A stretch of 64,000 bases of DNA, from contig WARS01000029.1 of assembly GCA_008933995.1 (NCBI GenBank), positions 17,421,131 through 17,485,130 on the forward strand, read 5' to 3'. The notes beneath the pieces were generated by a model. The model was not told the DNA's origin and made no database searches. It saw only the letters and a list, made by a program, of their open reading frames with translations. A program made the translations under genes and the position numbers. Positions 1 through 21,440 of the stretch are shown piece after piece. The DNA is from Datnioides undecimradiatus. Taxonomy: Eukaryota; Chordata; Actinopteri; Lobotiformes; Datnioididae. Every line of letters begins with the position of its first letter. The first letter of the stretch is position 1.

Positions 1-1888
1 AATTTTGTTTATTTTGATTTGATATTGTGAGCCTATGCACCTGAACAAAAGCTTTTAAGATTCAAGCACAATATCTCGCATATTATATTCATTCAAGTTT
101 AAAATGGTGCAATTATCAGGTGAAAATCTAAAGATTTCCAGGCTGGGCTAAGCCCCCAGAGTTTCAAGATCATCACAATGCCTCTGGCACTTAGCCACGA
201 ACAGCAGATAACCAGAAACCCGGCCCGGTGTCAGACTGTGAGCTTAGCTCCAGCCTCCAAGCACGGCTCAAAGTTTCATATCTGTTTTGAGCTGTCGGCT
301 GGATCAGTTGTTTGGATTTCTTTGAGGAGATAAACTGGACCTTGTAATCTTTGATAAAAGACAGAGAAACCCACGACAACAGTTTGAAGCCTTTAAGATG
401 ATAAGCACCATCATCACATCTCATCTCCAGCTTTGTTGTTATTTCTATATGGTAGCCCCGTAACTGCAGCCCTTGTCTCACTGTCAGCCACAGCCCTTAA
501 GCGCATGATAATAATTATAGTTCCCCACAACCCCTGACAGAACATTTACATCGCCTCTGTCTGAGCCTTATCCCCGTTGCCCCGGGTGCTGGAGAGACCC
601 ACAGCTGAATCCCGCCAGTCAGCCATCAACATGCTGGCCACACGGCTGCTGGATAAACAACAAGAGTAGGAGGCCCTAACCCAGAGCCCAGGCACAGAAA
701 TAAACACCTTCTTCCACACTGCTGCATCTGTCTGTCTCACTCTCACAGACACACAGACCACGCATAGTATTAATATACAGTGGAGAATGCACCACAGAGT
801 AACATCTTTAACCTCACTAAGGTCTATTTTAAATGGTGTGTGTCAGTACACGCTACGAAGGAAACTAGATTACAAAAAAAATGAAAAAATGGACAGCTGC
901 TGAGCAGACACTGTACATAAAATCAGGAACTAGCCCTAGGCTTGTCTCTCAGATACTAAAACAGGTTATCTACTACTGTCACATGCTATTATAAGACATC
1001 ATTACTGTAAATCGACTGGTGTCCTGCCAGTAACTGTGTAACTCATCTATGGGTCGAAGATGCATTACTCTTAGTCTGTCTGTGAGGCTGTATGAGTGTT
1101 GGTGAAAGCCCGCAGGTATGAATCAGCTCATGTCTTCCCAGAAGTGGTATTGACGACGTAAGCAGCCACATAGCAGGTGAATCTTATGCTCCTGTTTAGC
1201 ACTGCTCCAAGTTTACATATGGAGCAAATGGAGGTTTTTACATAACATGAATGTTCACATACAATTTATTGCAAAGCCAAATTAATGTAGCAAGTCTATT
1301 TAGATGTATGCCTCAAGGGAATATCTTTAGAAGCTCGATACAGCTGTCTGTACAGTAATAACGAAGCTACATTTAGTTATCTTTACTTAGCATGAGGAAT
1401 GGAAATAGGACACAGTTATTCTGACTCTGTCCAGAGGTAATAAATTCCACTGAAGCGTGTTACATCTCTTGTGTTTAATGTGGGGAACTAGGGTCAAAAA
1501 GTTGTGGTTTTAAGGGATTTATGTGCCTGAATTCTCCTTGGCCAGGAGGATTGTCTGCTGTGTTGATTTGCAGGCGGCTGGCTGTTTCTTCTTGTTCTTC
1601 ATGCTAAGGTAAGATTTTTTAAGATTCATATTAAATGTATGAAACAGCAAGAAAGCAAATAAGAATACTTCACCAAAACGGTGAACTTATCCTTTACATG
1701 TGACTGTATGAGCACAGAAATCCTTAGAGACAGAGACAACACATCCTGACCAGCTGTGACAGGTCAGTATGTATTTAAGTTTGTGATAATAGCTGATTAA
1801 AACTGACACAGTGTGCAGCTGTCTCTTACTATTGGAAATTACAGCCTTCATAGTAACACAATAAACTAATTCTACAGAGATACCACCC

Positions 1889-1939
1889 TGTGTGTGTGTG
1901 ACAGAGTGTGTGTGAGTGTGTGTGTGTGTGTGTGTGTGG
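1889..1939. repeat. (GT)n microsatellite, interrupted
   Basis: GT repeats with small interruptions in hcn2 intron 3. Confidence 0.95.
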
Positions 1940-2154
1940 TGGGTGGGGCAAATGAAATTAGCTCTTCTGTTCATTTTATTTGCCATTGGTCTTCACTGAG
2001 CAGCGTGGATGATAGCTAATTATACATAATACATTTAGGGAGGAACACAAAGGGAGTATGGGACAGCTATGATGTATGATAAGTATACAATAGTGTCAGT
2101 GTACGTTCATGCTGGCACATCTGTCTGCTTTACACTGCTTTTTGTATTTGATTG

Positions 2155-2161
2155 CGTGTGT

Positions 2162-2194
<33 letters not shown>

Positions 2195-2195
2195 T
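2155..2195. repeat. (GT)n microsatellite
   Basis: GT repeats with one gagtg interruption, 0.2 kb from the run at 1.9 kb. Confidence 0.95.
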
Positions 2196-3139
2196 TAGTC
2201 GTACTGCTGAGCATCTCTCTAAAAGGGTGCTGTGCCTCTCTGACAGTCCAAAACTGACATGGTGAGTTTGGTTTGCTTGAAAGGACTGACATTAAGGTGA
2301 CACTGACATTAGGAATTTTAATATGTAAACTTCCATTAAAAAAAAAAACCTTGTTAGCAATGTTCATTTCAATGAAAGATTCATTATTCAGAACAAGTGG
2401 GTTCATGTTTGCATTCATTTTTTAAAGCCAAATGGGTACGGACAGTTCCAAGATGCTTTGGTGGAAGTACTTGACAAAATTAATGCCGAATTTGGACAGA
2501 CTGCAGACTAAGACTAAAGCAAAATACTAAAAATATAAAGATAATGCATAGATGTATTTAAATGTTGCATGTGCGAGTGTGTGAGTTAGGGCCATTCCCC
2601 TCCTCATAAAACATTTGAAGAGGCAGATTTCTACAAATATTTTATGTCCTGCATTGATTCTACCCATGTTTGCTGGTTCGCTGTCCTCAACCTCTATCTA
2701 TTTTCTCTGTGTGTTGTAGCATATTGGTGTCAGTGGAATAGCATGAAATCTAGAAAAGAAATGTGAGCCACAAGAAGCTAAAATATGGAGAATACAAACA
2801 AAACAGACACTCACCCATTAAATGATATGTTCCATGATGCTACTAATGGCACAGCTTGAAAAGACTGACAATACCACATAATACATTTCAAAGACAAGTC
2901 AGGAGATCACCAGATTCAGTGGGATCCATCCTCTAAAACATAAATGTGTACAAAACATTTCATACCAATTCTTGTAATAGTTCTTTAAGTATTGTAGTCT
3001 GGACCAGAGTGGACCCACCCATTAACAGGCCAACAAACAGAGCAACATTTCCATCCTAAGAACCTAGGATGGTTCTTAGCTGCATTAGCATAGCAGAAAT
3101 GTAATGTGTTTATGAAAGTCTTACGAAACTGACTCCTGT

Positions 3140-3300
3140 GTGTCCTTAATTGACTCCATCAGATGTGAAATTGACGCTTGTAAATCATGTAGCAGGATTT
3201 TAATTGATTTGCAAGTCGAATTTGGCTCAGTGGATCATAGCTTGCTGCTCCATAAACTGCTGTTATTGGGTTTGAGTTCATTAACTTTAATTGATATTTC
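3140..3300 (+). pseudogene. Non-LTR retrotransposon (LINE) reverse-transcriptase fragment
   Basis: The frame reads SIRCEIDACKSCSRILIDL, then QVEFGSVDHSLLLHKLLLLG. This corresponds to the RT segment that contains LDLSxAFDxVDHxxLLxxL in L2/Rex-type LINEs. The catalytic Asp of that motif survives as IDL, but the surrounding residues are changed and the frame ends soon after. It is a short fossil inside hcn2 intron 3. Confidence 0.6.
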
Positions 3301-4049
3301 TCCTTTGACACACATCAAGAGGAAGATGTTCAACATCATGTGTACAACGAACTTCCACAAAATGCAGTAGATCTGTTTACTTGGTTAAAAAAAACTATAT
3401 TTCATGTCTGTTTTATAGTTACAGTGGAGACTCACACATCACATTACTTATACATCATTAAAGTTTCAGCGAAAGTGAGCATAATTACTTGGAGAATGTG
3501 GGAGGACCTCGTTTTCTCTCCCAGATTTATGTTTTCAAACCTTCCTCTAATAGCGTTTTATTATATTTCATAAAATATTGTTGATTTCTTCCCCTTACTG
3601 ACAAAATAACTGAAGGATATTTATGGCTTTGTAAGTCATCATCTCATCCTTTCATTCATTGTTATATTCAGCGATACAATGTATTAAAAATAAAAACCAT
3701 TCAGCTCCTGTCATTTCTTTTGTTTTCAGGAAGTTGAGCCAAGCAAGTGGACCTTTGTGCTGCCAATGTGTGCAGAGAGATAAGAATTACAGGCGCACTA
3801 TAGTGAATAGTCTACGTCTACATAAGGAGACTCATTTGCATTCAGGTCTCCTGTAGGATCCACCTCCATAGGGCATGTCCTTTGGAGGATGCCGTCTCTG
3901 AATTATAGTAATGAAAACGGGGAATAAAGAAGTATGGTGTAACCCTTTGTTGTAGTAAAAGCAGCAACTGAACAGACGCTATCACTATGACTCTATGGAT
4001 GGCAACATTGGTCTCTTGGCCTAATTCGTTGTTTATGATCAATCAGTCA

Positions 4050-4215
4050 GAGATACGTTGTGTTTTGTGCTTAGCAGTGAAATGTAAGCATGCCAACATA
4101 CTAAATTATGGCCGTTATCAGTGTTAACATCACAGCTGCTAAATATCAGCCGGCTAGCATTGTCTTTGTGAGCATGTTAACATGTGTAGTGTTTAGCTCA
4201 AAGCGCTGAGCCCAA
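4050..4215 (+). repeat. Degenerate dispersed teleost repeat, second copy
   Basis: Shares the ordered motifs gctagcattgtctttgtgagcatgttaac-like (split here by mutations) and gtttagctcaaagcgc with the copy at 43.4 kb, in the same orientation. Confidence 0.5.
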
Positions 4216-7200
4216 AGTAAGGCTTGTATACCATGTGCAAGAGTGGAAGAAACACTGGAGCCGCCACCTTTCTTTTGTGGCGGGTTTTGCAACCAGAGTC
4301 TGCGCAGTAGAATCAGGAGGAATGGACACAACCCTACAGGCAGCTTGCTGCAGAGAGCCGAAGGTCCAAGGGACAAGATGTTTAATGTTAAGTCTGGCCA
4401 AGTAAAACATGAATTCAGAAACTACTCATGTTAACTTTACTGTGAATAAGTCACCTTTACCCTAGAGGCCTATGAGTTCTACAGCAGGCTAGCTGGTCAG
4501 CTAATATTAGTTAGCTGACAAAAACGACCAACTTACCAAGCAAAATTCAAAAAAAGTTTCCCAGTGTATAAGAACAGTGACTGTGGCATAAGTTAACGTT
4601 CAAATATTGATATTAAATCCATAGTGAAAATATAAATGAACTAATTACAATAACTAATTAACTAAAAAACATCTACTAGAAACTGCTGAGCTTATTCTGC
4701 TCATCTCATCTGACGGGGATCTGCAAGCAACCGTCAATCATGCAAACCCCAACATCTTTTAAAACAACATTAAAAAAATAATAATAAAAAAAAACCCAAC
4801 TATATCACCATTGGGGTGATAAGAAAATGTAAAATGACAGAAATCATCTTTGGGAAAAACTATTTGGATTTTTAGTTTGGTTTATGTGTCACTGGCTAAA
4901 ACAGAAAAAGGCAGGGTTTATGACCTACACGGCACCCTGCTACCAAGGGACAACCAGGAAAATATTTCTTCTCTTGTTTGTAGCTGTAATTAAACCCACT
5001 CTGGCTGTAGAGACTTTGTTAACATACTAAAATTAAAAAGTAAATTACAAGGATCCATGCACGTTTTCCATCCTAGGGACGCCTAAAGAACTGCTTGAAG
5101 ACTTGTTTGAAAAAACTGACTATTCATCCTGTTATTCAGTAACACTGCAGTGCAGACCACTTCTCTGGTACATATGACAACTTTTCTTCTTAAAATGGGG
5201 TCGGTCTCACAGGGGCAGCTTGCCCCACAAAGACTGCTGCTCCAACTAGGCTGTACAGCAATTTTTTTAAAGCTGGCTAACACACAGCTTGACCTAGCAA
5301 AACACAAATTACCCCAAATAATAATAATAATAACAATAATAATAACAAAAAAAAATTAAAGAAACTGACGCTGTGTTACTATATTAGTACTGAAAAACAC
5401 TGTTGGATAACAAGCAATTGTCACTCACTCACATACACACCAACACCTCCACACACAGATCTCAGTAACTGTCCATTATTCTTATGTGGGCTGACAGGCC
5501 TGGCTGCCACTTAGATCACTTCAGTAATTGAGTGAATGGAGGATATCCTTATTAACTTTCAAAGCAGAAGGGGTTTCTTGAAGTGCATCTGTGTGCGCAT
5601 ATGCACAAATAATAAAGCCACGCAAATCGGTATACTATTAAAGTCAAAGCAACTCTTCCACTTCAGTAAAATGTCTAAATATTAAATACATAAACAGCTC
5701 AAACTGAAAGCAAAGAGAAGTTGAGAAGAGGAGAGAGGCTTTATTCTAATGCCACTGATCCAACGGCCAATCAGGCTGATGTAGATGGGATGAAACCACC
5801 TGTCATCCATGCAACAGAGAGCCCTCTCAGTAACAGCTATGCTGATTTGGTCTCTTGTGATCATTGTGCTGCAGAGGCCTGATTATCAGACTTATAATAA
5901 ACACCACCGTCTGCTGTGTGCATATCTTTTACAAGTCACAGATATTGTTTTTAAGTGTTTTGAGGCAGAGCTAAATGTATCACAGGAAGGATGGGAGAAG
6001 GAAGGAGGCTATATTATCACTTATACATATAAACAGATATATACACAAGACAATGCAGACGCATGGAAGCAGGTATAAGGACTTATGAGAGTGTCCTGTT
6101 AGGGAGTAAATCAATCATGTTTTGTTTCAATCTGGCTGTGTTTCTATAGCCTAAGTGGATAGATGACGCAGAAAGGAAAGTAGGGTGGTGTCCAGTAAAT
6201 GACCAGGGTAGGCAGACAGCCAGTCAGCCTGAAGTGAAGCACGAGGATGCGGATCATTTAACGCTGCGCCTTCCATTCAAAACCACTCAGAGGAGGATCT
6301 CTGACCTTGATTACCCTGAGATGAGAAGACCAGAGCAAGCACACCAGGCGGCAACGCCCACATGGGTGCTCGCTGGCATTGTGGCATCTTGCTCGAAAAA
6401 AGAAGCACAGGCATAAACAACTCCGTCACTCTGAGGCATCAAAGGGAAGAAGTTAACGTGAACACAAGGGAGGCAAGAGAGGCGACGACAAGTGGGCAAA
6501 AAAGATGGATGACGGCTTAGAGAACACCGTATTTCCTCTGCTTTCAAACCCGTGCGATAATTAACATTGTACACAAAATTGTATTTGTGCAATACAGAAG
6601 CTGCCTGTTTCTCTGAGCTTGGAAAACATCAACACAAGATGCAGCTTTTAACTGGAGTTGAGTACAAATTAGAGATCGGCACGTTTATATTTGCAGCTGT
6701 GACCTGAGAAAACAACTCCAGATGTCGAGGGAGAGGGGAGGTTTGAGCATTACAGGCAGGGTGCAAGTGGAGGCCAGAAGCATCCAAACTGTAGTTACTT
6801 TGTTCCCTAAGTCAAACCAAATCAAAGTCTGTGATGTTGCTAATGTTTACTGAGAGCCAGATGAGACATAACGAGTCACAGCACAGCAGTGGGATTCCTG
6901 CTGAAGTACATTTACTCAAGTAATGAGCTTAAGCTTAAGTTTTGACGTGCATGTATTTCTTTTTTTTTTTTTTGCTATTCATTATTTTTCTACTCAACTA
7001 TAACTCAGCAGAAAACACTGTACATCTTCCTGCACCGCGTGTATTCGCTTCATCTCTAGATTAAGATGAATAATTAAGACATAATCAATAAATAAGTGCA
7101 TATCTATTATTAGCCCCACCTTTATCTGCATCATTAAAATGATATACAAATGAATGCATCGATAATCAGTAATCATGATCATTATACTGATCCAATAAAC

Positions 7201-7360
7201 ATTACTTTTTACTATAGGCACTTTTAGTGTATTTTTATACTCATACGTTTGGACTTTCACTTGAGTCTTCAACAACTTTTACTTTTTAGTTTTCTTTTTA
7301 GTTGTGTCATATTCTACTTCTCTCACTTCTGGCCTTCTTAGACATAGAAGAGACGAAGAG

Positions 7361-7396
7361 TGTGTGCGTGTGTGTGTGTGTGTGTGAGAGAGAGAG
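7361..7396. repeat. (GT)n(GA)n microsatellite
   Basis: A GT run passing into a short GA run. Confidence 0.9.
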
Positions 7397-9243
7397 TGAG
7401 CGTAAAAGAGAGAAGGGGAGAGTGAGAAAGATGGCCTGAGATGAAACGAGAAACAAGAGATGGAAAGACCGAGAAGCAACAGTGAAGTCCCCTAGGGTCA
7501 ATGGGTGTGAGATCCATCTGTTCCTGGAGATCTCAAACACTCAAACACTCACACACACACTAATGCGCAAGCATGCACAACAGTGTGTCACAGTACACAG
7601 TGTTTTCAGCATTTTTCGAGGCCTGAGTGTCACAAATCCATGTGCCAAAATTAGAAGGTTCATTCTCAGCATATGAAACATTTCTAAGCGACAGCAGCAT
7701 CAGACGGCTCAGGAAACAGCCTGCGCCTGACAAAAGCACGCGGAAGGAATTATCCAGTCTGCTGAACTTCCTCAGACACAACAATTACATGATGTTCCCT
7801 GCACAATTTTTTTTTACACTTCCTTGAAAGCCAGTTAAAATTATTTGCAGCTTTTGATGCTCAAGCAATGAGCTGCAGTCACCTTAAGTCCCCCTGTAAC
7901 TACCTCTCAATTTATCCTAGCAGTCCTACCACAGGGTGTGCAGGCAATATGTTTATATGTGTGAAGTAAAGTACATAAGGAAGCAACAACGCAAGCAGGC
8001 ACATGTGTTTCACTGCTCATATGCCCTGACTCAGACACCTCAAATATCCAAAGAAGGTTTTTTTTTTCTTGATGTTACTAATTTTTGATTTATGATTTAT
8101 TTGAGATGTATAGCCCATAATAAAGCCATGCGTCTTTCCTTAGTGGAACACATGCAGATTATAGATAGTCCTCTGCAAAGTTGGTTTAATGGGTCAAGCG
8201 AAGTTGCTACAAAAAGTTATAAAAAATGCCAGAGATAAATCACGTGAGTTGTGTCTAGATCCAAATTACTCTGAACTTCTCTAGCCACAAAAAAACATCT
8301 GGATTTTGAATATTTCCTTTTATAGTGTTATGATAATCAGGTAAGAAATGAACCCTCATTTGCCAGTTCATTAGGAGCACCAAAAACTAATACAGTCTAA
8401 TACAACAGCCCTGCAATAAATCCTTCCTTCATTAGGGTTATATAATGTTACAAAGCTCCGCGATTGTTTTAACAGTTTCATAGGGATGTTAATACAGCGT
8501 TATGGATTGGAAGCTGTAGTTTGTGGTGCTATTGAAATTTATTGATGCACATGATATTATCATGTAGAGTGGGTTTTTATCTAGTTCTACTTGAGAGGAG
8601 ATTTAAAGGAAACATCGGGGTTACAGAGGTTGACTGCAAAGCTGGCAAGCAACTCCTGTTTGGCAAAATACTAGTCTAGTTAAAGTTTAAAATAAACACC
8701 CATTTAATAATAGTGATTATTCATTAGTTGTGTGGTTAGATAATTGTTTTCCATGCAGCCTGAGTGTTACACCACTTGCTCTCCAGAGAGTTTTTATTTA
8801 TTTTTTTGCTTTTGTGCCAGCGATCATTTTGAAGAAAACGTCCCCTAATGGTATGTCTGTCAGCAGATGGCTAGAAGCTACCTGCCAGCCAGAAGGAAGG
8901 GAGAACATCTGAGAGGAGAAGTAAATAAAAGAAAAGATAAAGAAGAGAGTGGCTGAAGAACAGACCATGGCGGGCTGCGTGAACAAAAACAGACTCTTTT
9001 TTCATCCTGTGTTTTCTGTACACTGGCATGTCTCTTGGGTTTAACTACAGAGGGTTTAATTGAGGCCAGTCCTGTGCATGTGTGCCTGTGTGTGCATGTG
9101 TGTGTGTGTTTGTGGAGGACTCAACCTTAAATAAATCCCGTTTCCCCATCTGCCTGCAAATAACACACCTTTGTGCTCCGTGGAGGATGAGTGGTTGCTG
9201 CATAGTGATGTTCATGTGATTTTGTGACTTTCAAATATATCTA

Positions 9244-17379
<8,136 letters not shown>

Positions 17380-17700
17380 CACAGGCAGACAAAGACAGAG
17401 AGACAGACAGGCAGACACTCCCGTACCTTGAACCTGGCGAGACTGGGCGGCGGCGGAGGAAGGAGTGTGGAGTTCAAAGCAGCAACAGCCCTCTGCTTTC
17501 CATCCACACACCACTTTAAGGATAACAGCGCACCGGTGGCGTTGCTATGGCTGCAACCTGGCTCCTGTTATTGTGTGTTTGTGTGTGTGTACGTGTATGT
17601 GTGAGAGAGAGCGACGGATAGAGAGAGAGAGAAAGAGAGAGCATTACCTATGGGCTGCAACCAGCGACAGGTAGCTTGTACAAAAAAAGGAATAACTAGG
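17380..17700 (-). promoter_or_regulatory. hcn2 5' flank and probable 5' UTR/promoter
   Basis: The region immediately upstream of the hcn2 start is GC-rich, then passes into a GT run (17575-17603) and a GA-rich run (17601-17643). No TATA box is evident. The transcription start cannot be fixed from sequence. Confidence 0.4.
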
Positions 17701-19360
17701 CCTATTGTCAAAGCAGGACACGCCTAACAACCTAGCAGGGTAATCGAGGGGGGGAAAGAAACTAATAAATAAACACATATGTTGTATGTGATTAAATACA
17801 TTAATAAACTCACCTGATAGGAAAAAAGAAGATCAGGACAAAGGTGACAAATGAAGGTCACAGGACAGCCAACAAGTTCTCCATGTTTTCCACCCACTGC
17901 TGATCTCAGGTAAAAACAGCCAATTAGTTAGTTGGCTTGCAACTGACTATGCATACGGCCATGGTCAGGTGATCCATAGTCATTTAGACACTAGATCTTT
18001 CTAAACTGGATTGAGAGACTGTTATCAAAAGCGTCTGCCTGTTGCTTTAGGTTGGTAATCTGCCAATAATGGTAGGGACCATCTATTCTTGGTTGAACGG
18101 CTCCACCTTGTGGAGATCTGTACACATTGCAGATACAAGCTTCCTGAGTGACCACGAGGTGTTTTTAAGCATTTATGCTCCACAAAGATAGTAAAGCCAG
18201 TTGTTTTTGTGGCACCACCGATTCTGGACCCTAACTGTAGCTATTCATATTGTTTTCTTTACTACTAAAAGTTCAATATTTAATAATTTATTAAAATGTT
18301 TAATAAGTAGTGGAGTCATACCATACAGCAGTACAGTCATAGATATGAATTGCACAACTTTTCTGTAGAAACTCCTTTTCTGCAGCAGTCTCTCATTGGG
18401 CTCGCACACATTCTAGTGGGGCAATAATTTTGGCTTTCAAAACCCAAGATAAATCTGAAAGTCTGAAAGATAAATCTTTTTACAATAAAGGAGCTCACAA
18501 GATACTTAGACAGTGAAATAGATTTCAAAAGGTGCTGGCATAAAAAATACTTTTAGCTAGCTTTCAATGACTTTGATTTCACCTATGGCAGGAAGTTGTG
18601 CAAGGTAAAGTCGGTGACAAATTCAGAAGGCAGAAAATGTTGGGACATGTCTGAACTTCAATAGAACCCTTTGGTTAAGCCTACAGCTGATCTACTGGAC
18701 TGCCATCACAAGTGGAGCTACATGGAAGTTGGGAGTTTCTCCTAACGAAAGACCTGTGAGATTGTTCTCTTCATGAAGAGCAAACTTTTAACTACATTAA
18801 AAAAACTTTTATTTTGTGTTCTTGTCAATAATTACAGACATTCAGCCTCAGATCATCAGTCCGTCAACTACAAACTAAATGCAACAAAGATTTCATGTAA
18901 TCAATGACATGCTGTCTTTTGGAACACTTGTTCATTGACAGTGTTTGTTTGCAGGACAGTAACTGGGTCAGATCTATGGGGTTGCACTAAATGAGATTCT
19001 CAAGGTACATGATCATTTACAATGACTAAAATGAATGAAAACTGTTACTGGTTTAACACATACTTCATAATTTCACAGAATGCCATGTCTTGGCAGACTG
19101 GATAGATCTAAACTTGAAAATATTCCCAATTAACCCATAATGATAGAATTTAATGACCTGCACAACCAAATGTACAAGGTGTGGTAATCGCCAACTTTGA
19201 TATCACGGTATGCCATGAAACAGGTCGATCACAACAACCCCACAAACAATTTTTTAAAGTTTACGCAGCTGTTTGGGCCAAGAGGTCAAGTCTGACATAG
19301 TATTCTAAGCCACCCTTTCATAATTTGTGGAAAAAACATAACAACATGAAGTGAACAGAC
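17701..19360. other. Intergenic region between hcn2 and bsg
   Basis: About 1.7 kb lies between the hcn2 5' end and the inferred bsg polyadenylation site. No supported gene, long repeat or RNA was recognised. Confidence 0.6.
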
Positions 19361-19377
19361 GCGTAAAATCCAATCTC

Positions 19378-19383
19378 TTTATT
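19378..19383 (-). terminator. Distal polyadenylation signal of bsg
   Basis: TTTATT on the plus strand reads AATAAA on the minus strand, 1.35 kb past the bsg stop. It would give a long 3' UTR (about 20736 to 19360). A nearer AATAAA lies at 20631-20636. Confidence 0.5.
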
Positions 19384-20630
19384 CAGTTTGTGCAAGTTGT
19401 ACAGCAGATGTTTCTCCATGTACTTTGTCGGTACAACAATTTACACAATTTTGGATAGATCTTTTTAATTTGTGTAACTCTGAAATGGTAACATCCAATC
19501 ACAACACTACTCAGGTTAAATGGAACATATGGCTTCTGAATCATCTACATAGTGAAAGGAACAGAGATGATAGTCCAACAATCGCACACAAATGTCTTAT
19601 CTCCGAAAAACATCTTATTAAACGTTTATCTGCTGTAATAGATCGACACGTCAGTGCGTAGTATATAAGTTGCATTCAACAGAAGCAACAGATGTTACAT
19701 CTCTTGCACTTGGTCCTCAAGAATATATTTTAATGTGGATGTGAAATCTGCAACAAAAACATTGGTGACTAAAACTTTTTAAAACATGTGAAGAGAAAAA
19801 GGGGGGGAAAAAAGCATGATTTAAAAAAAGAAAAGCTGTCCTACTACAACTGTAATTTCTTACGGCAACAAAACCTAGCAGACATTGAACCTTAAGTCAT
19901 TTCTGCATTTAATTTTAAATGTCACTTTAAAAGCTCGTAACAGTTAATGAAATGCAAAAAGACGAAAAGAGAAATGGTGCTTGTTAAGGCAAAGTATTAA
20001 ACTCTGCTAAGGGAGGGTTGTGGTGGTGTGGGGACCAGATCGAACAGGTCAAACATGTGAACTGAGACACTACCGTCGTTGCTATAAAAAGAATGGCAGT
20101 GATGTATCGGGATCAAAATGCCCCCGAACCTCTAAACACAACTTGTGCTGATTCACAGGTAACCATTCCAGACTGAAGGATATAAAAGCAAAATGACTGA
20201 CGAATGTGAGGTCAGGGTAGGAAGCATCAGCATTAACTGAAAATATAACCACAAACTAAGCATTCCTCACATGATTTTACAACTAACACACACTTTTCTA
20301 TTAACAGCATTTAACTCATGCAATATTTGCCCCATGGCCTCAAGCAGAAATTATTTCACACTATGCTCTCTGGCTGCACAGTGTGGAGAAGAATAAAGAA
20401 AACAAAACAGGAGGAAATCAGTCAACTTCTTAAAACATTAACACCCAAGCACAAAAAGGTACTTAAATTGCAGGGTGCACAGTATAATGTGCAACACAAG
20501 AGCTGAATCCTGGACTGCCTTCAGGGATGTCCACCTAGGAAAGAAAAATAGTTGCATGACTAACCATTTATATTTGTTCCAAAGCTTCTTCCCATTTTCT
20601 AAATTCTACATTTCATTTTTATGCTGAATA

Positions 20631-20636
20631 TTTATT
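20631..20636 (-). terminator. Proximal polyadenylation signal of bsg
   Basis: AATAAA on the minus strand about 100 bases after the bsg stop codon. It would give a short 3' UTR. Which signal is used cannot be told from sequence. Confidence 0.4.
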
Positions 20637-20736
20637 TTGTTAAAAGGTGGTGTTAAAACAAACACTCAGTGATGAAGGACACGGACTTGAATTTCATTTT
20701 ACGAGGAACTTGAGTTTCACACACCTCTTTCAGCTT

Positions 20737-20797
20737 CTAGTTAGAGTTCCTTTGCCTCACATTCTTGTCTTTGTGATTTGCATTAGAATTGCTCTTC
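20737..20797 (-). CDS. bsg: bsg exon 8 coding part (C-terminus)
   Basis: Acceptor tttttccag, then [20 protein letters not shown] and TAG. The ending KNVRQRNS- is the family C-terminus. Confidence 0.94.
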
Positions 20798-21409
20798 CTG
20801 GAAAAACAAAAACAAAAAACAAAACAGAGCAAACATGAATTTTGTGGGGAAAAAAAAAAAAATCATTTTACAATCAGGGTACTGAGCTGTTGACAGTACT
20901 TACAGAGGAGCAGCTCCTGAGTCGTCATCTGAGCAGCAGTAAATGATCAATGAAGGGAAGACAAACAGAAACAAGAGTCAGACGATAGCAGGCTACGTGT
21001 GTATGATTGGTGTGAGCAATACATGCCACACCCCCTTCCCCCACATATGACGTAGCAAATGTTAGAACGTGACATCCTCGGCAACATGACTCCAATAATG
21101 AGGTTATGATCAAACTCAACTAAAGATGAACTGAAGCATGCCTGCCTGTTGTATTTTTGACAATGAATACTCAAAAAAAGTCATCAGAAAATAATAAGGA
21201 GCAGTTTCACACACAATCATTACATGTGTTCTATTAAAATCACATTTCTAAATGTCACTTAATAAACTCTCTTGACTATATCTGAAAATTGCTATTCATG
21301 AACATTATTCATTGTGCATTGTCCAGAGTCATCCCTTAGCATCACAGAGGCTCATGCAAAACAAGCAAAGGACACTAAAGGAACAGCAGTGGCTGTATTT
21401 AGATTTTAA

Positions 21410-21440
<31 letters not shown>

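Noticed and set aside
17380-17514. Upstream in-frame ATG extending hcn2 by 45 codons
   Set aside because: The extension ([11 protein letters not shown]...) is Cys-rich, unlike HCN N-termini, and is better read as 5' UTR.
18103-18117. Possible CTCF motif (ccaccttgtggag)
   Set aside because: The central AG of the core is replaced by TT, so the match fails at key positions.
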